Shown piece by piece: positions 23,168 through 33,000 of a stretch of DNA of 39,913 nt (the stretch's first letter is position 1; each line of letters opens with the position of its first letter). Source of the DNA: Bacteroidaceae bacterium (GTDB lineage: Bacteria > Bacteroidota > Bacteroidia > Bacteroidales > Bacteroidaceae); assembly GCA_017559845.1 (NCBI GenBank), contig JAFYQQ010000062.1, positions 1 to 39,913 of the forward strand, in the 5' to 3' direction. The notes beneath the pieces are model-generated. The model worked only from the letters and a program-made list of their open reading frames with translations, did no database searches and was not told the origin of the DNA. The position numbers and the translations under genes were made by a program.

Positions 23168-26100
23168 TTACTTGGTGATAATCTTCTTTCCGTTTACAAT
23201 GTGGAGGCCCTTCTTCAGGCCCTCTGTGGTTCCGCTTTCGTTAATCATCTTTCCGTCGATGCTGTACACACCACTTACGTTTGTCTTGGCATCCTCAACA
23301 CCGATGATGCCAGTGGCGTTGCCGTAGTTGATTGCATTAGACTCTGCAGACTCAACCTCGCCTGTCACAGCGGTTACGGTGTATCGGCCATAAGCACCCT
23401 TGGCTACGGCATAAGTGGTGGTTTCGAGTCCGGTTGCCACTGCCTTGCCATTGCAATATACATTGTAAGTAACGGCATCAGCAGCACGCTTGGCTCTGCT
23501 TGCCATCTTGGTGTCGGGCTTCTTCAGCACAGCCTCAATCACCCAGTTGAAATCGAGCTTATACTTGGTCATCAATGAATACCAGTAACCGTTTGAGCCA
23601 GATGAAGAGATCAGGTCGCCATATCCTGCCACTGCCGGACCGGCGTCTCCGGCCATGGGCTTCACGCCCTTCTTGTATGTAAGGTGATAACCTACGTAAA
23701 GATCCTGTCCGGCCTCAATGGTAACGGGGTTGTTCAGACGTACTTCGTTCCATCCCACAACGAGGGTTTCAATATCCACTTCCTGTTCGTAGATTACGTT
23801 CTCGTTCTTCATCACGATGACAGAAGCGCTGGTCACGTTGTTGTCGATAAGTCCGAAACGGATGTGGCTGATTTCCATACCCACCTTGTCAGCAACCTGA
23901 GAGGCATCGAACTTCATTACCTGGAATCCAGAGTTGTTTGAGCTGGTCATGCCACAACCTTGCTTCCAGTCGATGTTGCCGTTGTGAACCTTCAGCACGG
24001 GAGACTCTGAGGCGGCCTTCCAAGTAAGGTTGAAGCCTTCTTCTCCTTCTTCACCGGCCAGATCGTAGGGAGCGGCAGGAGCCTGCTTGATGTCGTTGGT
24101 GATGCTGATCACACGGCTTGCGGGTGATTCCCATCCCTTTTCATAAACAGCAGTAACATGATAGTTGAACACACCATAGTTGCTGATGACCTCGGTGTAG
24201 CTTGTAGACTCGCCATCCTGCACCACTTCGTTGTTGCAGTATACACGGTAAGACAGCGCCTTGGGCTTGGCGGGAGCCAGTCTTGCTGCCTTCTTGGCGG
24301 GCTTCACAGCGCTTTCAACGCCGAACTCATCCGCTGTATAGTCAATTTCCTTAGCCTTTGTCACAATCTTCTCGGGCAGATTCTCAAAGGCCTCGTCCTG
24401 TGCGCCCAGCACAACAGCCTTGGCTCTGCTGCCGCCGGTTGCGGGAACAGCAATACCGCTGATCACAATGTTGTAGTCCTTCAAGTCGGGAGCGATAGTG
24501 CCCAGTTTGAACCAGTTTGCACCACCAGTCAGGCTCACTACTGCACCGTTCTCAACTGCGGGTCCGGCGTCAACGATGATGGCAGACTTGTTGGCGGGGA
24601 GAGTGGCCTTGTAAACCAGATAGAGATCCTTGTCAGCGGGGATGGTAATCTTTGAAGAGGGGTTTATGGTGTACACATAACCAGGTTCAATGTCCTTCAT
24701 CTCCTCTGAGTAGATGGGAGCGGGATTGCCAGACTCGTACACTTCGATGTGGAAGGTGCTGAGACCTTCACCGATGGCAAACTTCAGAGAGTTGAGTTCA
24801 TAACCCACACAGCCAGCCAGTTCTTCCTTGGTAAACTTGGCACCGTAAAGCAGGTCGGGCATCTCCTCGGCAAAGCCTGCCATATAAGCGGCTGCATCAT
24901 AGTGTTTCAATTCGATGGCCTCAGCGCTATAGGTGAGGTCGAGTTTGTTGTTCTCATCGATGGTACTTGAAAGGATTACGGGTGCCTCGTAGGCAGCGGG
25001 GAGTGTATAGGTTACATCTATCTCCTTTGCGGGGGACAGACGGCCGTCCTTGCCCTTGGCCACAACACCGTAGTTGTATGTGCCGAGATCCTCAACGGTA
25101 TCGGTATACTTCAGTTCCTTCACGTCTGCGGCAAGCAGCACACCGTTGCGGTAGATGTCATAACCGGCAATTTCGGGAGCGGCAGAAATTTCTTCACCGT
25201 CAGCCTCTACATCAGCAGTCAGCATGAAGTTGCCGGGGATGCTTCCCTCAGCCAAAGTCTTCCATGAGGGATTTGACGCTTCGAAGCCGCTTGACTTGGG
25301 AGATGAGGTTGAGAAAGAGTTACCCTTCTTATTCAAACCCACAGAATTGTCTGTTGCGATGGGCTTCACTCCCTTGTCGTGGGTGAAATAGCAACCGAAA
25401 GCATACTTGTTGCCGGCTTCAAACTTATAAGGAGTAGTCAGGGTGAACTTTGTCCAGGCACCTTCCTCGCCCATTGCCTTAACCACAGCCTCGTCAATCA
25501 CTTGGTGATAGTCAATGACTCCGTTCTTGATAACGAAGATGGTCACACCGGTCAGCGCGCCCTTGGTATAGGCATTGATGGCGGTAATCTTGTGGTTGGG
25601 ATATGCAATGAGGTCATTGGCGTCAAACTCCTGCTTCACCCACACCTTAGGAGTGGAGCTTGTTCCGCCGATGGTGGTGCCGAACTCCTTGTTGCTCCAA
25701 GTCAATTCGCTTGAGCGGCTCAAGGGGGCGGTCCATTCAAGGGTTCCGTTCAAATCCTCAACTGAAGACTTGAGGCTTGATACGGCGGGCACATGGCTTG
25801 TGATAGCAGTACAGTTGAAGGTAAGGCTGGCAGACTTCTTTTCTGTGTCACCATAAACAGCGGTCACATAATAGTCATGCTTGCCGTCGGCCTCGCCCTG
25901 GAGGCTGTAGGTGGTTTCGGTAATCAGTTCTGCATTAACCTTCACGCCATCGCGGTAGACATTGTAGCCGTCGGGCACAGACTGCTTGTCATTGTTCTTG
26001 ACATAAGCGGTAATCAGGTAGTCGCCGGGGCCATTGCTGCTCCAGGTCTTGCCATCCAGAGAGGTGAGGTTACCCTTACCGATGGTAGGACTTTCGTCAC

Positions 26101-26623
26101 AGATAGCCATCATTTCCTGGTTGTAACCGTATTCGTACTTCATCACGAACATGATTTCCTTATCAGCAGGAATGGTGTAAGGAGTGCTGAGAGCGAACTT
26201 GCGCATGGTGTTCTTCTCGAATCCGGTCAAGTCTACGGGCTGTTCCAGCACGGGAGTGCCATCCTCGTAAATCATTCCGGTTACCTTGTATGAGGGACGA
26301 TACTGGAAGAAGGACAGGCTGTCCACCACTTCGCCCACATAGCCCTTCAGTTCTTCCTTTGTAAACTTGCTGGCCACGTAATAAACCACGCCGCTCTGGG
26401 GATTACCCTGCACACCATCAGTTCCGTTGTAGTCATAATCATTGTGCCACTGGAGCTTGATGTCGCTGGCGGGAGCTTGCCAGTTAAGTGTTACGTTGGA
26501 AAATGTCACATTGCCTGTCAATGTGTGCGGATTACCGTTTTGCGCCTTGGCATCGGTAAGGCCGGCAAACAGACAGACCATGGCTGCAGACAACGTGCAG
26601 CCCAATCTTTTTACGTTGAACAT
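23168..26623 (-). CDS. Large secreted protein with four jelly-roll/FnIII-like repeats
   Basis: 1151 residues with a signal peptide ending in DAKAQ. Four repeats of about 250 residues, each a beta-sandwich of the gingipain/cleaved-adhesin type ('KFTKEELKGYVGEVVDSLSF' near 90, 'DANDLIAYPNHKITAINAY', 'KFTKEELAGCVGYELNSLKF', 'DASQVADKVGMEISHIRFG') followed by an FnIII-like unit with a 'YxVYxxG' strand ('GYNVYRDGV', 'GYDIYRNGV', 'YRVYCNNEV', 'YNVYCNGKA'). The tail 'VYSIDGKMI....GLKKGLHIVNGKKIITK'-like resembles a short C-terminal sorting signal. No catalytic residues stand out; probably a surface adhesin or substrate-binding protein. It has its own promoter and is followed, 32 bp past the stop, by MITE copy 2. 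Confidence 0.82.
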   Translation of the reverse strand: MFNVKRLGCTLSAAMVCLFAGLTDAKAQNGNPHTLTGNVTFSNVTLNWQAPASDIKLQWHNDYDYNGTDGVQGNPQSGVVYYVASKFTKEELKGYVGEVVDSLSFFQYRPSYKVTGMIYEDGTPVLEQPVDLTGFEKNTMRKFALSTPYTIPADKEIMFVMKYEYGYNQEMMAICDESPTIGKGNLTSLDGKTWSSNGPGDYLITAYVKNNDKQSVPDGYNVYRDGVKVNAELITETTYSLQGEADGKHDYYVTAVYGDTEKKSASLTFNCTAITSHVPAVSSLKSSVEDLNGTLEWTAPLSRSSELTWSNKEFGTTIGGTSSTPKVWVKQEFDANDLIAYPNHKITAINAYTKGALTGVTIFVIKNGVIDYHQVIDEAVVKAMGEEGAWTKFTLTTPYKFEAGNKYAFGCYFTHDKGVKPIATDNSVGLNKKGNSFSTSSPKSSGFEASNPSWKTLAEGSIPGNFMLTADVEADGEEISAAPEIAGYDIYRNGVLLAADVKELKYTDTVEDLGTYNYGVVAKGKDGRLSPAKEIDVTYTLPAAYEAPVILSSTIDENNKLDLTYSAEAIELKHYDAAAYMAGFAEEMPDLLYGAKFTKEELAGCVGYELNSLKFAIGEGLSTFHIEVYESGNPAPIYSEEMKDIEPGYVYTINPSSKITIPADKDLYLVYKATLPANKSAIIVDAGPAVENGAVVSLTGGANWFKLGTIAPDLKDYNIVISGIAVPATGGSRAKAVVLGAQDEAFENLPEKIVTKAKEIDYTADEFGVESAVKPAKKAARLAPAKPKALSYRVYCNNEVVQDGESTSYTEVISNYGVFNYHVTAVYEKGWESPASRVISITNDIKQAPAAPYDLAGEEGEEGFNLTWKAASESPVLKVHNGNIDWKQGCGMTSSNNSGFQVMKFDASQVADKVGMEISHIRFGLIDNNVTSASVIVMKNENVIYEQEVDIETLVVGWNEVRLNNPVTIEAGQDLYVGYHLTYKKGVKPMAGDAGPAVAGYGDLISSSGSNGYWYSLMTKYKLDFNWVIEAVLKKPDTKMASRAKRAADAVTYNVYCNGKAVATGLETTTYAVAKGAYGRYTVTAVTGEVESAESNAINYGNATGIIGVEDAKTNVSGVYSIDGKMINESGTTEGLKKGLHIVNGKKIITK

Positions 26624-26688
26624 AACTTTAAATTAGATTTATAATTAAGAATATTTTTTTATGTCATAAACAATCTTGCCATATCCAA

Positions 26689-26702
26689 CCTTCAGCAGAA
26701 GG
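26689..26702 (-). other. Hairpin in the long leader of the 1151-residue protein gene
   Basis: CCTTC-TGCT-GAAGG on the minus strand lies within the ~140-nt leader between the promoter at 26771 and the ATG at 26623. The rest of the leader is AT-rich; I see no known riboswitch. Confidence 0.35.
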
Positions 26703-26770
26703 AAGTTTCCCCCTTCGTTCCAACCACATCTTTTATGATTGTCCAGGCAGCGAAAAAGGCTTTTGGGGCG

Positions 26771-26801
26771 CAAAATTACATAATTCCGATGTAAACCACA
26801 A
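26771..26801 (-). promoter_or_regulatory. Promoter of the 1151-residue secreted protein gene
   Basis: TAATTTTG (26778-26771 on the minus strand) matches TAnnTTTG, with GTTG ending 20 bp upstream (26801-26799 read TTG). The transcript would have a leader of about 140 nt. Confidence 0.5.
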
Positions 26802-26851
26802 CCATAATTAGTATAAAATCTAAAATTTTATCTCGTTTTCGTGGTTTGCAG

Positions 26852-26880
26852 AAAAAAAGGACACGTTTGTGCCCTTTTTT
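26852..26880 (-). terminator. Terminator of the HU / hydrolase-like operon
   Basis: Minus strand: AAAAAAGGGCAC-AAAC-GTGTCCTTTTTTT, a stem of GC pairs flanked by A/T, 29 bp after the stop at 26909. Strong T-run on the minus strand. Confidence 0.75.
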
Positions 26881-26908
26881 CATTATAATAATATAAGAAT
26901 AGCCGTTA

Positions 26909-28969
26909 TTAAGGCTCCACACCCATCTCCGTAAAGCGTGCGGCGGCATTGAGGAAATGCGTCGTAATCCAGAAGACTGTCCAGTTTTCGGAGTATCCAC
27001 CTCGCAGTTTATAGACATTGTCCATGTGGCCACGCTGTGCGAAATTGGTGTGTTGCAGTTGTTCGCCCTGCGAGCCATAGGCGTCCGTCAGCTGGTAGCA
27101 GGTACGGTACATCACCTTTGCCAGACGGCACAAACGGTCGTCCTTGAGATAGCGACCCATCTTGTACACCTCGGGAGCAAAAAGTACGCCATAGACATCT
27201 ATGTGCTGGTTCTGCGCCGACACCACAGTCCATCCAGTGCTCTTGAAATTATGGTCGGCCATGCGACCTGCAGGAAGCGGAATGTCCCACACCACCACAT
27301 AGCTGAGGCACACGTCCATGGCATGCTTGGCCCACTGCAAATACTTCTTTTCACCCAATCGTTCATAGAGTTCCAAAAAGCCCTGGAACGCTGCCCATGC
27401 GCCTTCCTTGTCCTCGCAAGTGGCATCCAGCGTGCCGCCCCAATAGCATCCGTCCATCTGCAGATGGCGGTCGGCATAAAGTGCGGCGGCCTTCTCTGCC
27501 GCTTGGCGGAACGTGCGCTCCTTGAACAGGCGAGAAGCAATGGCAAGCGGAGCAATATAGAACCCTTCATTGGTAGAAACCGGGTTCCAACTGTCTGACA
27601 GAATGCGGCGGCTCACGCCACGGCATACCGCCTCCAAAAAGCCTTCCCACTTGCGGGTATCATACTTACGACCTTTGCGGGCACATTCGATGGCCTTGGC
27701 AAAATTATACATGGCCTGACCGCAGGAAACGGGATCACCACCACCCTGCCATTTGCCGTCGGCATAGATTACGGGGAAAAGTCCGTTCTCAGGATTCACC
27801 TTGCTGGTGCTCAGAAAATCGAGGCTGCGCTGTATCTTGTCGGGAATGGAATCATCGGCCAGCTGTTTGCCAAGCATCTGAAGATAATAGCCGGGCGAGT
27901 CGGCCTGGCCACACCATCCCATGGTAACCGCCTTGCGCGAACGCATATCATACATGTTATAGCCCACAGCCTCGCCGCCAAGTTCCATCCAACGGCTTTT
28001 GGAGAAGCGGTACTTGCCCTGTACTATCTCATCAAAGGAGGGGAAGCGGTCGGCATCATAAGGGCGGAAGCGGTCCAGACTGGTATAGATGGGGCGCTGG
28101 AAACCTGTGCCACGGCCAGAAACGGGATATGCCTCCAGCACAAATTCCTTCTCAATGACCTGACCGGGCTCCATGTCAATGTAAGTGTCAGTATATGCCA
28201 TTGGCGTCTGCTGCAATGCCTTGGCAATGCTGTGGCGGCGGTTATAGCCGATGGGGCCACTATAAAGCACCAGCATGCCTGCATCCGACTGTGCCTCCAC
28301 GCCCATGGACCACCACTGATCCTGCCTGCGTGCGCCACGGACAGGACTGGGTGTAGTGTGCAAAGCCACAGCATAACGACCGGCATTGTCCTCAAGCATG
28401 GCAAATGGCATGGGATAGCGGTGTTCCTCAAAGACTGCCAGTTCGCCCTCTGCTCCTGAATAGACGGGAATGATGCAATCATTCACCTTGGCTCCGTTCT
28501 TGTTGCCATAATAAAGGATACCGGGCAGGAAAGGGCGAAGGGCTTCGCCCGCAACCTTCCAGCGCACAGAGAGCGTAACGCCTTGCAGCGGTGCCGTGCC
28601 CTGCCATTCATAGCGACGGACGCAATGAAGCAGGCTGTCCGCTGTGATGCGGTAAGCATCGCGCAGAAGCAGCGTGCCGTCCTGCAATTCCATCTGTCCC
28701 TTTACGATGGTCCACTCGCCGCTCTTCTCCGTTGCCGAGGGGCGTGCATGACGCCAGTCGGCCATCCAATCGTTCTGCCACCCAGCGGCCACAGACCACA
28801 ATCCTTCTTCGGGCACAGAAGCCACTTCCTTTCCGTCCACCACCAGCACGGGCATATCATTGCGGAAACGTATCTCGCGTTGTGCAAAAGCCGCACATAT
28901 CACAAAAGCATGCAGCAGACAAAATGTCTTTATTCTATTGGCAATCAAGCTTCTTTTCCAGTTCATCAT
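26909..28969 (-). CDS. Secreted protein with probable six-hairpin glycosidase-like domain
   Basis: 686 residues with a signal peptide (KTFCLLHAFVICAAFAQ). N-terminal ~270 residues are beta-rich ('EGLWSVAAGWQNDW', 'LLRDAYRITADSLLHCVRRYEW'). The C-terminal ~350 residues are helical with recurring 'W..A...A......L' and 'YF' motifs ('GQADSPGYYLQMLGKQL', 'SCGQAMYNFAKAIE', 'EGAWAAFQGFLELYERLGEKKYLQWAKHAMDVCLSYVVVWD', 'STGWTVVSAQNQHIDVYGV'), suggestive of an (alpha/alpha)6 barrel as in many uncharacterised Bacteroidetes glycosidases. I cannot name catalytic residues or the family. It lies 20 bp after the HU/winged-helix stop, an unexpected operon partner. Either of two adjacent ATGs (28969, 28966) could start it. 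Confidence 0.75.
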   Translation of the reverse strand: MMNWKRSLIANRIKTFCLLHAFVICAAFAQREIRFRNDMPVLVVDGKEVASVPEEGLWSVAAGWQNDWMADWRHARPSATEKSGEWTIVKGQMELQDGTLLLRDAYRITADSLLHCVRRYEWQGTAPLQGVTLSVRWKVAGEALRPFLPGILYYGNKNGAKVNDCIIPVYSGAEGELAVFEEHRYPMPFAMLEDNAGRYAVALHTTPSPVRGARRQDQWWSMGVEAQSDAGMLVLYSGPIGYNRRHSIAKALQQTPMAYTDTYIDMEPGQVIEKEFVLEAYPVSGRGTGFQRPIYTSLDRFRPYDADRFPSFDEIVQGKYRFSKSRWMELGGEAVGYNMYDMRSRKAVTMGWCGQADSPGYYLQMLGKQLADDSIPDKIQRSLDFLSTSKVNPENGLFPVIYADGKWQGGGDPVSCGQAMYNFAKAIECARKGRKYDTRKWEGFLEAVCRGVSRRILSDSWNPVSTNEGFYIAPLAIASRLFKERTFRQAAEKAAALYADRHLQMDGCYWGGTLDATCEDKEGAWAAFQGFLELYERLGEKKYLQWAKHAMDVCLSYVVVWDIPLPAGRMADHNFKSTGWTVVSAQNQHIDVYGVLFAPEVYKMGRYLKDDRLCRLAKVMYRTCYQLTDAYGSQGEQLQHTNFAQRGHMDNVYKLRGGYSENWTVFWITTHFLNAAARFTEMGVEP

Positions 28970-28989
28970 AGCTTACATCTGTAATTATA

Positions 28990-29628
28990 TCATTCCTCCA
29001 TTTTTCTCAACACCCATACCTTGTGCGAGGCAGCACCGTAAGAGTCAATCGGGCTATCTGATTTACGGCATTCGGCCTTTAGCTCTCTGGATGCAGTCGC
29101 ACGCGACAGATTGTTGAGCGCGCAATACTGGTACAGACTGATGCTGCCGTTTTCCTTAATGAACGCCACAGCCCTTTCTATGCGTTCAGCCTTGGAATAG
29201 GCGGAACGGTTTATCCGGTTTACCCCACCGCGACAACGCTCAAAGGTCATCCGCTGCCTGAGCGCCTTCACCAGCATCTTGTCCGACTTGAAATTTATAT
29301 CCTTCACCTTGACGTGGCGGTACTTCATCTTGTCTTCGTTGCCCTCCATCTCCGTAGGTTTGTTGTCATCGAATTCCAGTGACACAGAGAGGGAACACAG
29401 ACCATCAATCTTTACCGTATAGCCCAGGGACAGGTAATCCACCAACGTATCCGCAAGCGTCATCAGCATTCCGTTCACAATTCCTTCGCGGAACACTCCG
29501 GACTTCATCTGGATGCGTTCCACCAGTTCCTTGGTGCTGATTTGCCTGTTTGTCAGCATTTTGGGATAGACTTTCTTCTTGCCTTCCTTTTTTACATCTG
29601 GCATTTCCTGCAGATAATACTTAATCAT
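28990..29628 (-). CDS. HU-like DNA-binding protein fused to a winged helix
   Basis: 212 residues. N-terminal ~1-130 is the Bacteroidetes HU/IHF-like domain ('MIKYYLQEMPDVKKEGKKKVYPKML', 'QISTKELVERIQMKSGVFREGIVNGMLMTLADTLVDYLSLGYTVKIDGLC'). C-terminal ~140-207 is a winged helix-turn-helix ('AERIERAVAFIKENGSIS', recognition helix 'LSRATASRELKAE', wing 'YGAASHKVWVL'). Such fusions are common in Bacteroidales and bind or bend DNA, but their targets are mostly unknown. The start is marked by a consensus Shine-Dalgarno AAGGAGG (29635-29641) six bases before the ATG, rare in this phylum. The 21-bp palindrome array at 29734-29832 lies upstream and may be its binding site. A hydrolase-like gene follows 20 bp downstream. 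Confidence 0.88.
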   Translation of the reverse strand: MIKYYLQEMPDVKKEGKKKVYPKMLTNRQISTKELVERIQMKSGVFREGIVNGMLMTLADTLVDYLSLGYTVKIDGLCSLSVSLEFDDNKPTEMEGNEDKMKYRHVKVKDINFKSDKMLVKALRQRMTFERCRGGVNRINRSAYSKAERIERAVAFIKENGSISLYQYCALNNLSRATASRELKAECRKSDSPIDSYGAASHKVWVLRKMEE

Positions 29629-29634
29629 GTTTTT

Positions 29635-29641
29635 CCTCCTT
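29635..29641 (-). promoter_or_regulatory. Consensus Shine-Dalgarno of the HU/winged-helix gene
   Basis: The minus strand reads AAGGAGG, spaced six bases (AAAAAC) from the ATG at 29628. No other gene in the window has such a site, which suggests strong translation or a foreign origin. Confidence 0.7.
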
Positions 29642-29733
29642 ATATTTAATCAGCATTAAACTTTTGTTCTGACACCAGTAAAATTGTTTTTTTATTTAAC
29701 TAAAAAAGTTTTTTATCCACACTAAAATTGTTG

Positions 29734-29832
29734 TTCCATACTTTGGAATACATATTTCATTGTTTGAAACGTACGTTCCAAAGTATGGAATACACGTTCC
29801 AAACTTTGGAACGATACTTTCACAGTGCAAAA
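29734..29832. repeat. 21-bp-period array of 15-bp palindromes upstream of the HU/winged-helix gene
   Basis: TTCCATACTTTGGAA at 29734, TTTCATTGTTTGAAA at 29755, TTCCAAAGTATGGAA at 29776, TTCCAAACTTTGGAA at 29797, and a degraded TTTCACAGTGCAAAA at 29818: five starts spaced exactly 21 bp. Units 1 and 3 are exact reverse complements; unit 4 is a perfect palindrome around one base. Two helical turns per unit put all sites on one DNA face. The rest of 29629-30097 is AT-rich with the nifJ terminator and no convincing gene. Confidence 0.8.
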
Positions 29833-29950
29833 ATAACAATTATAGCGCTGTCTTACAACAATTTCAGCGTTATATTTCAGAAATGTTATAATATTGTTGT
29901 TTTTGGGGGATAATATTGGACGTTTGCCAATGGAGAAATTGCGTTTAAAA

Positions 29951-29995
29951 ACAAAATGTGTGGGAAACCGACTTTATTGCGGCTTCCCACACTTG
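29951..29995 (-). terminator. Terminator of nifJ
   Basis: Stem GTGTGGGAA (29958-29966) / TTCCCACAC (29984-29992), with an inner CCG/CGG pair block, followed on the minus strand by ATTTTGTTTTT. It lies about 105 bp after the nifJ stop. Confidence 0.8.
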
Positions 29996-30097
29996 AAAAA
30001 GATTTATCTATTTACTGCTATTCTACTGCACCGAAATGCTGTGCCGTTCGGCAGAGTTCAAGCAAGCTTATCTCTGCGCTCTCTGCTTTGCATTTTT

Positions 30098-33000
30098 TTA
30101 TTCTTCCAGGCTCCAGTCTTCCTGAGACTTGCGGATGTAGCTCTTGTAGCGGCGCTGTGCGGCAGCCTTACAAGCATCGTAGAGTTCCTGTGCAGCCTCG
30201 GGCGCAATCTTCTTAAGAGAGAGGAAACGAACCTCGCCCTCGAGGAAGTCTTGGAACTTGTCCCAGTTGGGTTCCTTGCTGTCCATCTGGAAGGGGTTCT
30301 TGCCTTCCTCGGCCAGTGCGGGATTGTTGCGCCACAAGTGCCAGTAACCACATTCTACAGCCTTTGCCTCCTCGGCCTGGCTCTTACCCATACCGCCCTT
30401 GGCACGGAGTCCGTGGTTGATACAGGGAGCGTAAGCGATGATGAGAGAAGGTCCGTGCCATGCTTCTGCCTCGCGGATGGCCTTGAGACACTGGCTCTGG
30501 TCGGCACCCATAGCTACCTGGGCTACATATACGTTGCCGTATGTGGCCTGCATCAGACCCAGATCCTTCTTGCCCACGCGCTTGCCGTTGGCAGCAAACT
30601 GTGCGATGGCGCCGATGGGAGTGGCCTTAGAAGCCTGACCGCCAGTATTGGAGTAAACCTCGGTGTCGAGTACGAATACGTTCACGTCCTCACCGCTACC
30701 GATAACGTGGTCGAGACCGCCGTAACCGATATCGTAAGAAGCACCGTCGCCACCGATAATCCACTGGCTACGCTTAACCAGATAATGATCCAGTTCCTTC
30801 AGCTGCTTGCAAACCTCGCATCCAGCTTCGGCACCTTCTGCGATGAAGGGCTTCAACGCAGCTGCTGCAGCCTTTGAACCCTCGGCATCGTTCTGCTGTG
30901 CAATCCACTGCTCGGCAGCTGCCTTATATCCGGCAGGAGCCTCGTCGGCAGCGATTACCTGCTTCAACAGTTCTGTGATGCGGTTCTTCATCTTCTTGTT
31001 GGCCAATACCATACCCAGACCGAACTCGCAGAAGTCCTCGAACAGGGAGTTGCCCCAAGCGGGACCCTGACCCTTAGCATTGGTAGTATAGGGAGTTGAG
31101 GGGATTGAACCAGAGTAGATTGAAGAACAGCCGGTGGCATTGGCTACCATCTGACGGTCGCCGAAGAGCTGGCTGATGAGTTTCACATAGGGAGTCTCGC
31201 CACAGCCTGAACATGCACCGCTGAACTCGAAGAGAGGCTGTGCGAACTGGCTGTTCTTGGGGCTCTGCTTGATGTCTACCAAATCCTGCTTGCTGGCCAC
31301 CTGCTTAACGCAATAGGTCCAGTTGGCATCTTCCTGAATCATTTCAGCAGAAGAAGAGTCGTAGGCAACCATCTTCAGTGCGGGACCGCCCAACTTGGGA
31401 TTGCCGGGACATACGTCGGCACAGTTGCCACATCCCAGACAGTCCTTCACATCCACCTGAATAACAAAGTGCATACCCTTCATGGCGGCAGGAGCCTTCA
31501 TGTCGAGAGTCTTGCCCTGGAAGCCTGCCACTTCAGCGTCGTTCATTACGAAGGGACGGATGGCTGCGTGAGGACAAACAAAGGCACACTTGTTACACTG
31601 GATACAATTTTCGGCATTCCACTGGGGAACGAAAGCTGCCACACCACGCTTCTCGTAAGCAGAGGTGCCCTGCTGCCAGGTGCCGTCTTCCAGACCCTTG
31701 TATGCGCTTACGGGCAGAAGGTCGCCGTTCTGTGCGTTGATTACACGCACCAGATTGTTGATGAATGCGGGGTCGTCATTGGCAGGAGCCTCGTCGGCAG
31801 GCAGATTTGCCCAAGCGGGATCTACGGGCAGAATCTTGTACTCGCCACCACGGTCTACGGCAGCAAAGTTCATGTCTACCACGTCCTGACCCTTCTTGCC
31901 ATAAGACTTGACAATAGCCTTCTTCATCTGCTCTACTGCCAATTCTACGGGGATAACCTCGGTGATGCGGAAGAAAGCAGACTGGAGGATGGTATTTGTG
32001 CGGTTGCCCAGACCAATTTCCTGAGCAATCTTGGTTGCATTGATATAATAAACGGTGATGTTCTTCTCAGCGAAGTACTTCTTCAGATTGTTGGGAATGA
32101 AGTTCACCAGTTCCTCACCCTCGAAAATGGTATTGAGCAGGAACTGACCGCCGGGCTGCAGACCACGGAGCACATCGTACATGCGCAGATAGGCCTGAAC
32201 GTGGCAAGCCACGAAGTTGGGGGTCTTAATCTGATAGGTAGAACGGATGGGGGTGTCACCGAAACGCAGGTGTGAGCAGGTGAAACCTCCAGACTTCTTA
32301 GAGTCGTAAGAGAAGTATGCCTGGCAATACTTGTCGGTGTTGTCACCGATAATCTTTACTGAGTTCTTGTTGGCACCTACGGTTCCGTCTGCACCCAGAC
32401 CGAAGAACTTGGCTTCGAAGATGCCCTTGCCACCCAATGCCATCTCTTCCTTGACGGGCAGAGAGGTGAAGGTGAGGTCGTCCACGATACCCACAGTGAA
32501 GTGGTCCTTGGGCTGGGGAAGTTCCAGATTCTCATATACGCCGAGAATCATGGTGGGAGTTACGTCGGCAGAGCCCAAAGCGTAACGTCCGCCCACGATG
32601 AGAGGCTTGCGGTCTGTTGCATAGAAAGCATCCTTCACATCGAGCAACAAAGGCTCGCCGTTGCTTCCGGGTTCCTTTGTACGGTCGAGCACTGCAATAC
32701 GCTGGCAAGTCTCGGGAACAGCTGCCAACAGATGCTTCACACTGAAGGGACGATACAGGTGAACACTGACCATACCATACTTCTTGCCGTTGGCGTTGGC
32801 GTAATCGATGGCCTCGCGGGCAGCCTCGGTGGCGCTACCCATCAGGATGATAACTTCGGTAGCATCCTCTGCGCCGTAATATGAGAACAGTTTGTATTCG
32901 CGTCCGGTACGTTCGCTGATGGCTGCCATGTACTTCTCCACAATGGCGGGAACGGCATCATAGTAACGGTTGCATGATTCGCGGTGAGCAAAGAAGGTTT

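Noticed and set aside
29734..29832. Possible CRISPR array
   Set aside because: Units of 15 bp with 6-bp gaps are far shorter than CRISPR repeats and spacers, the sites are palindromic, and no cas genes are nearby.
29728..29913. 61-codon plus-strand frame with heptad pattern over the palindrome array
   Set aside because: The heptads follow automatically from a 21-bp DNA repeat. No promoter or ribosome site is seen for it. Kept as a rival explanation in the findings, not as a gene call.
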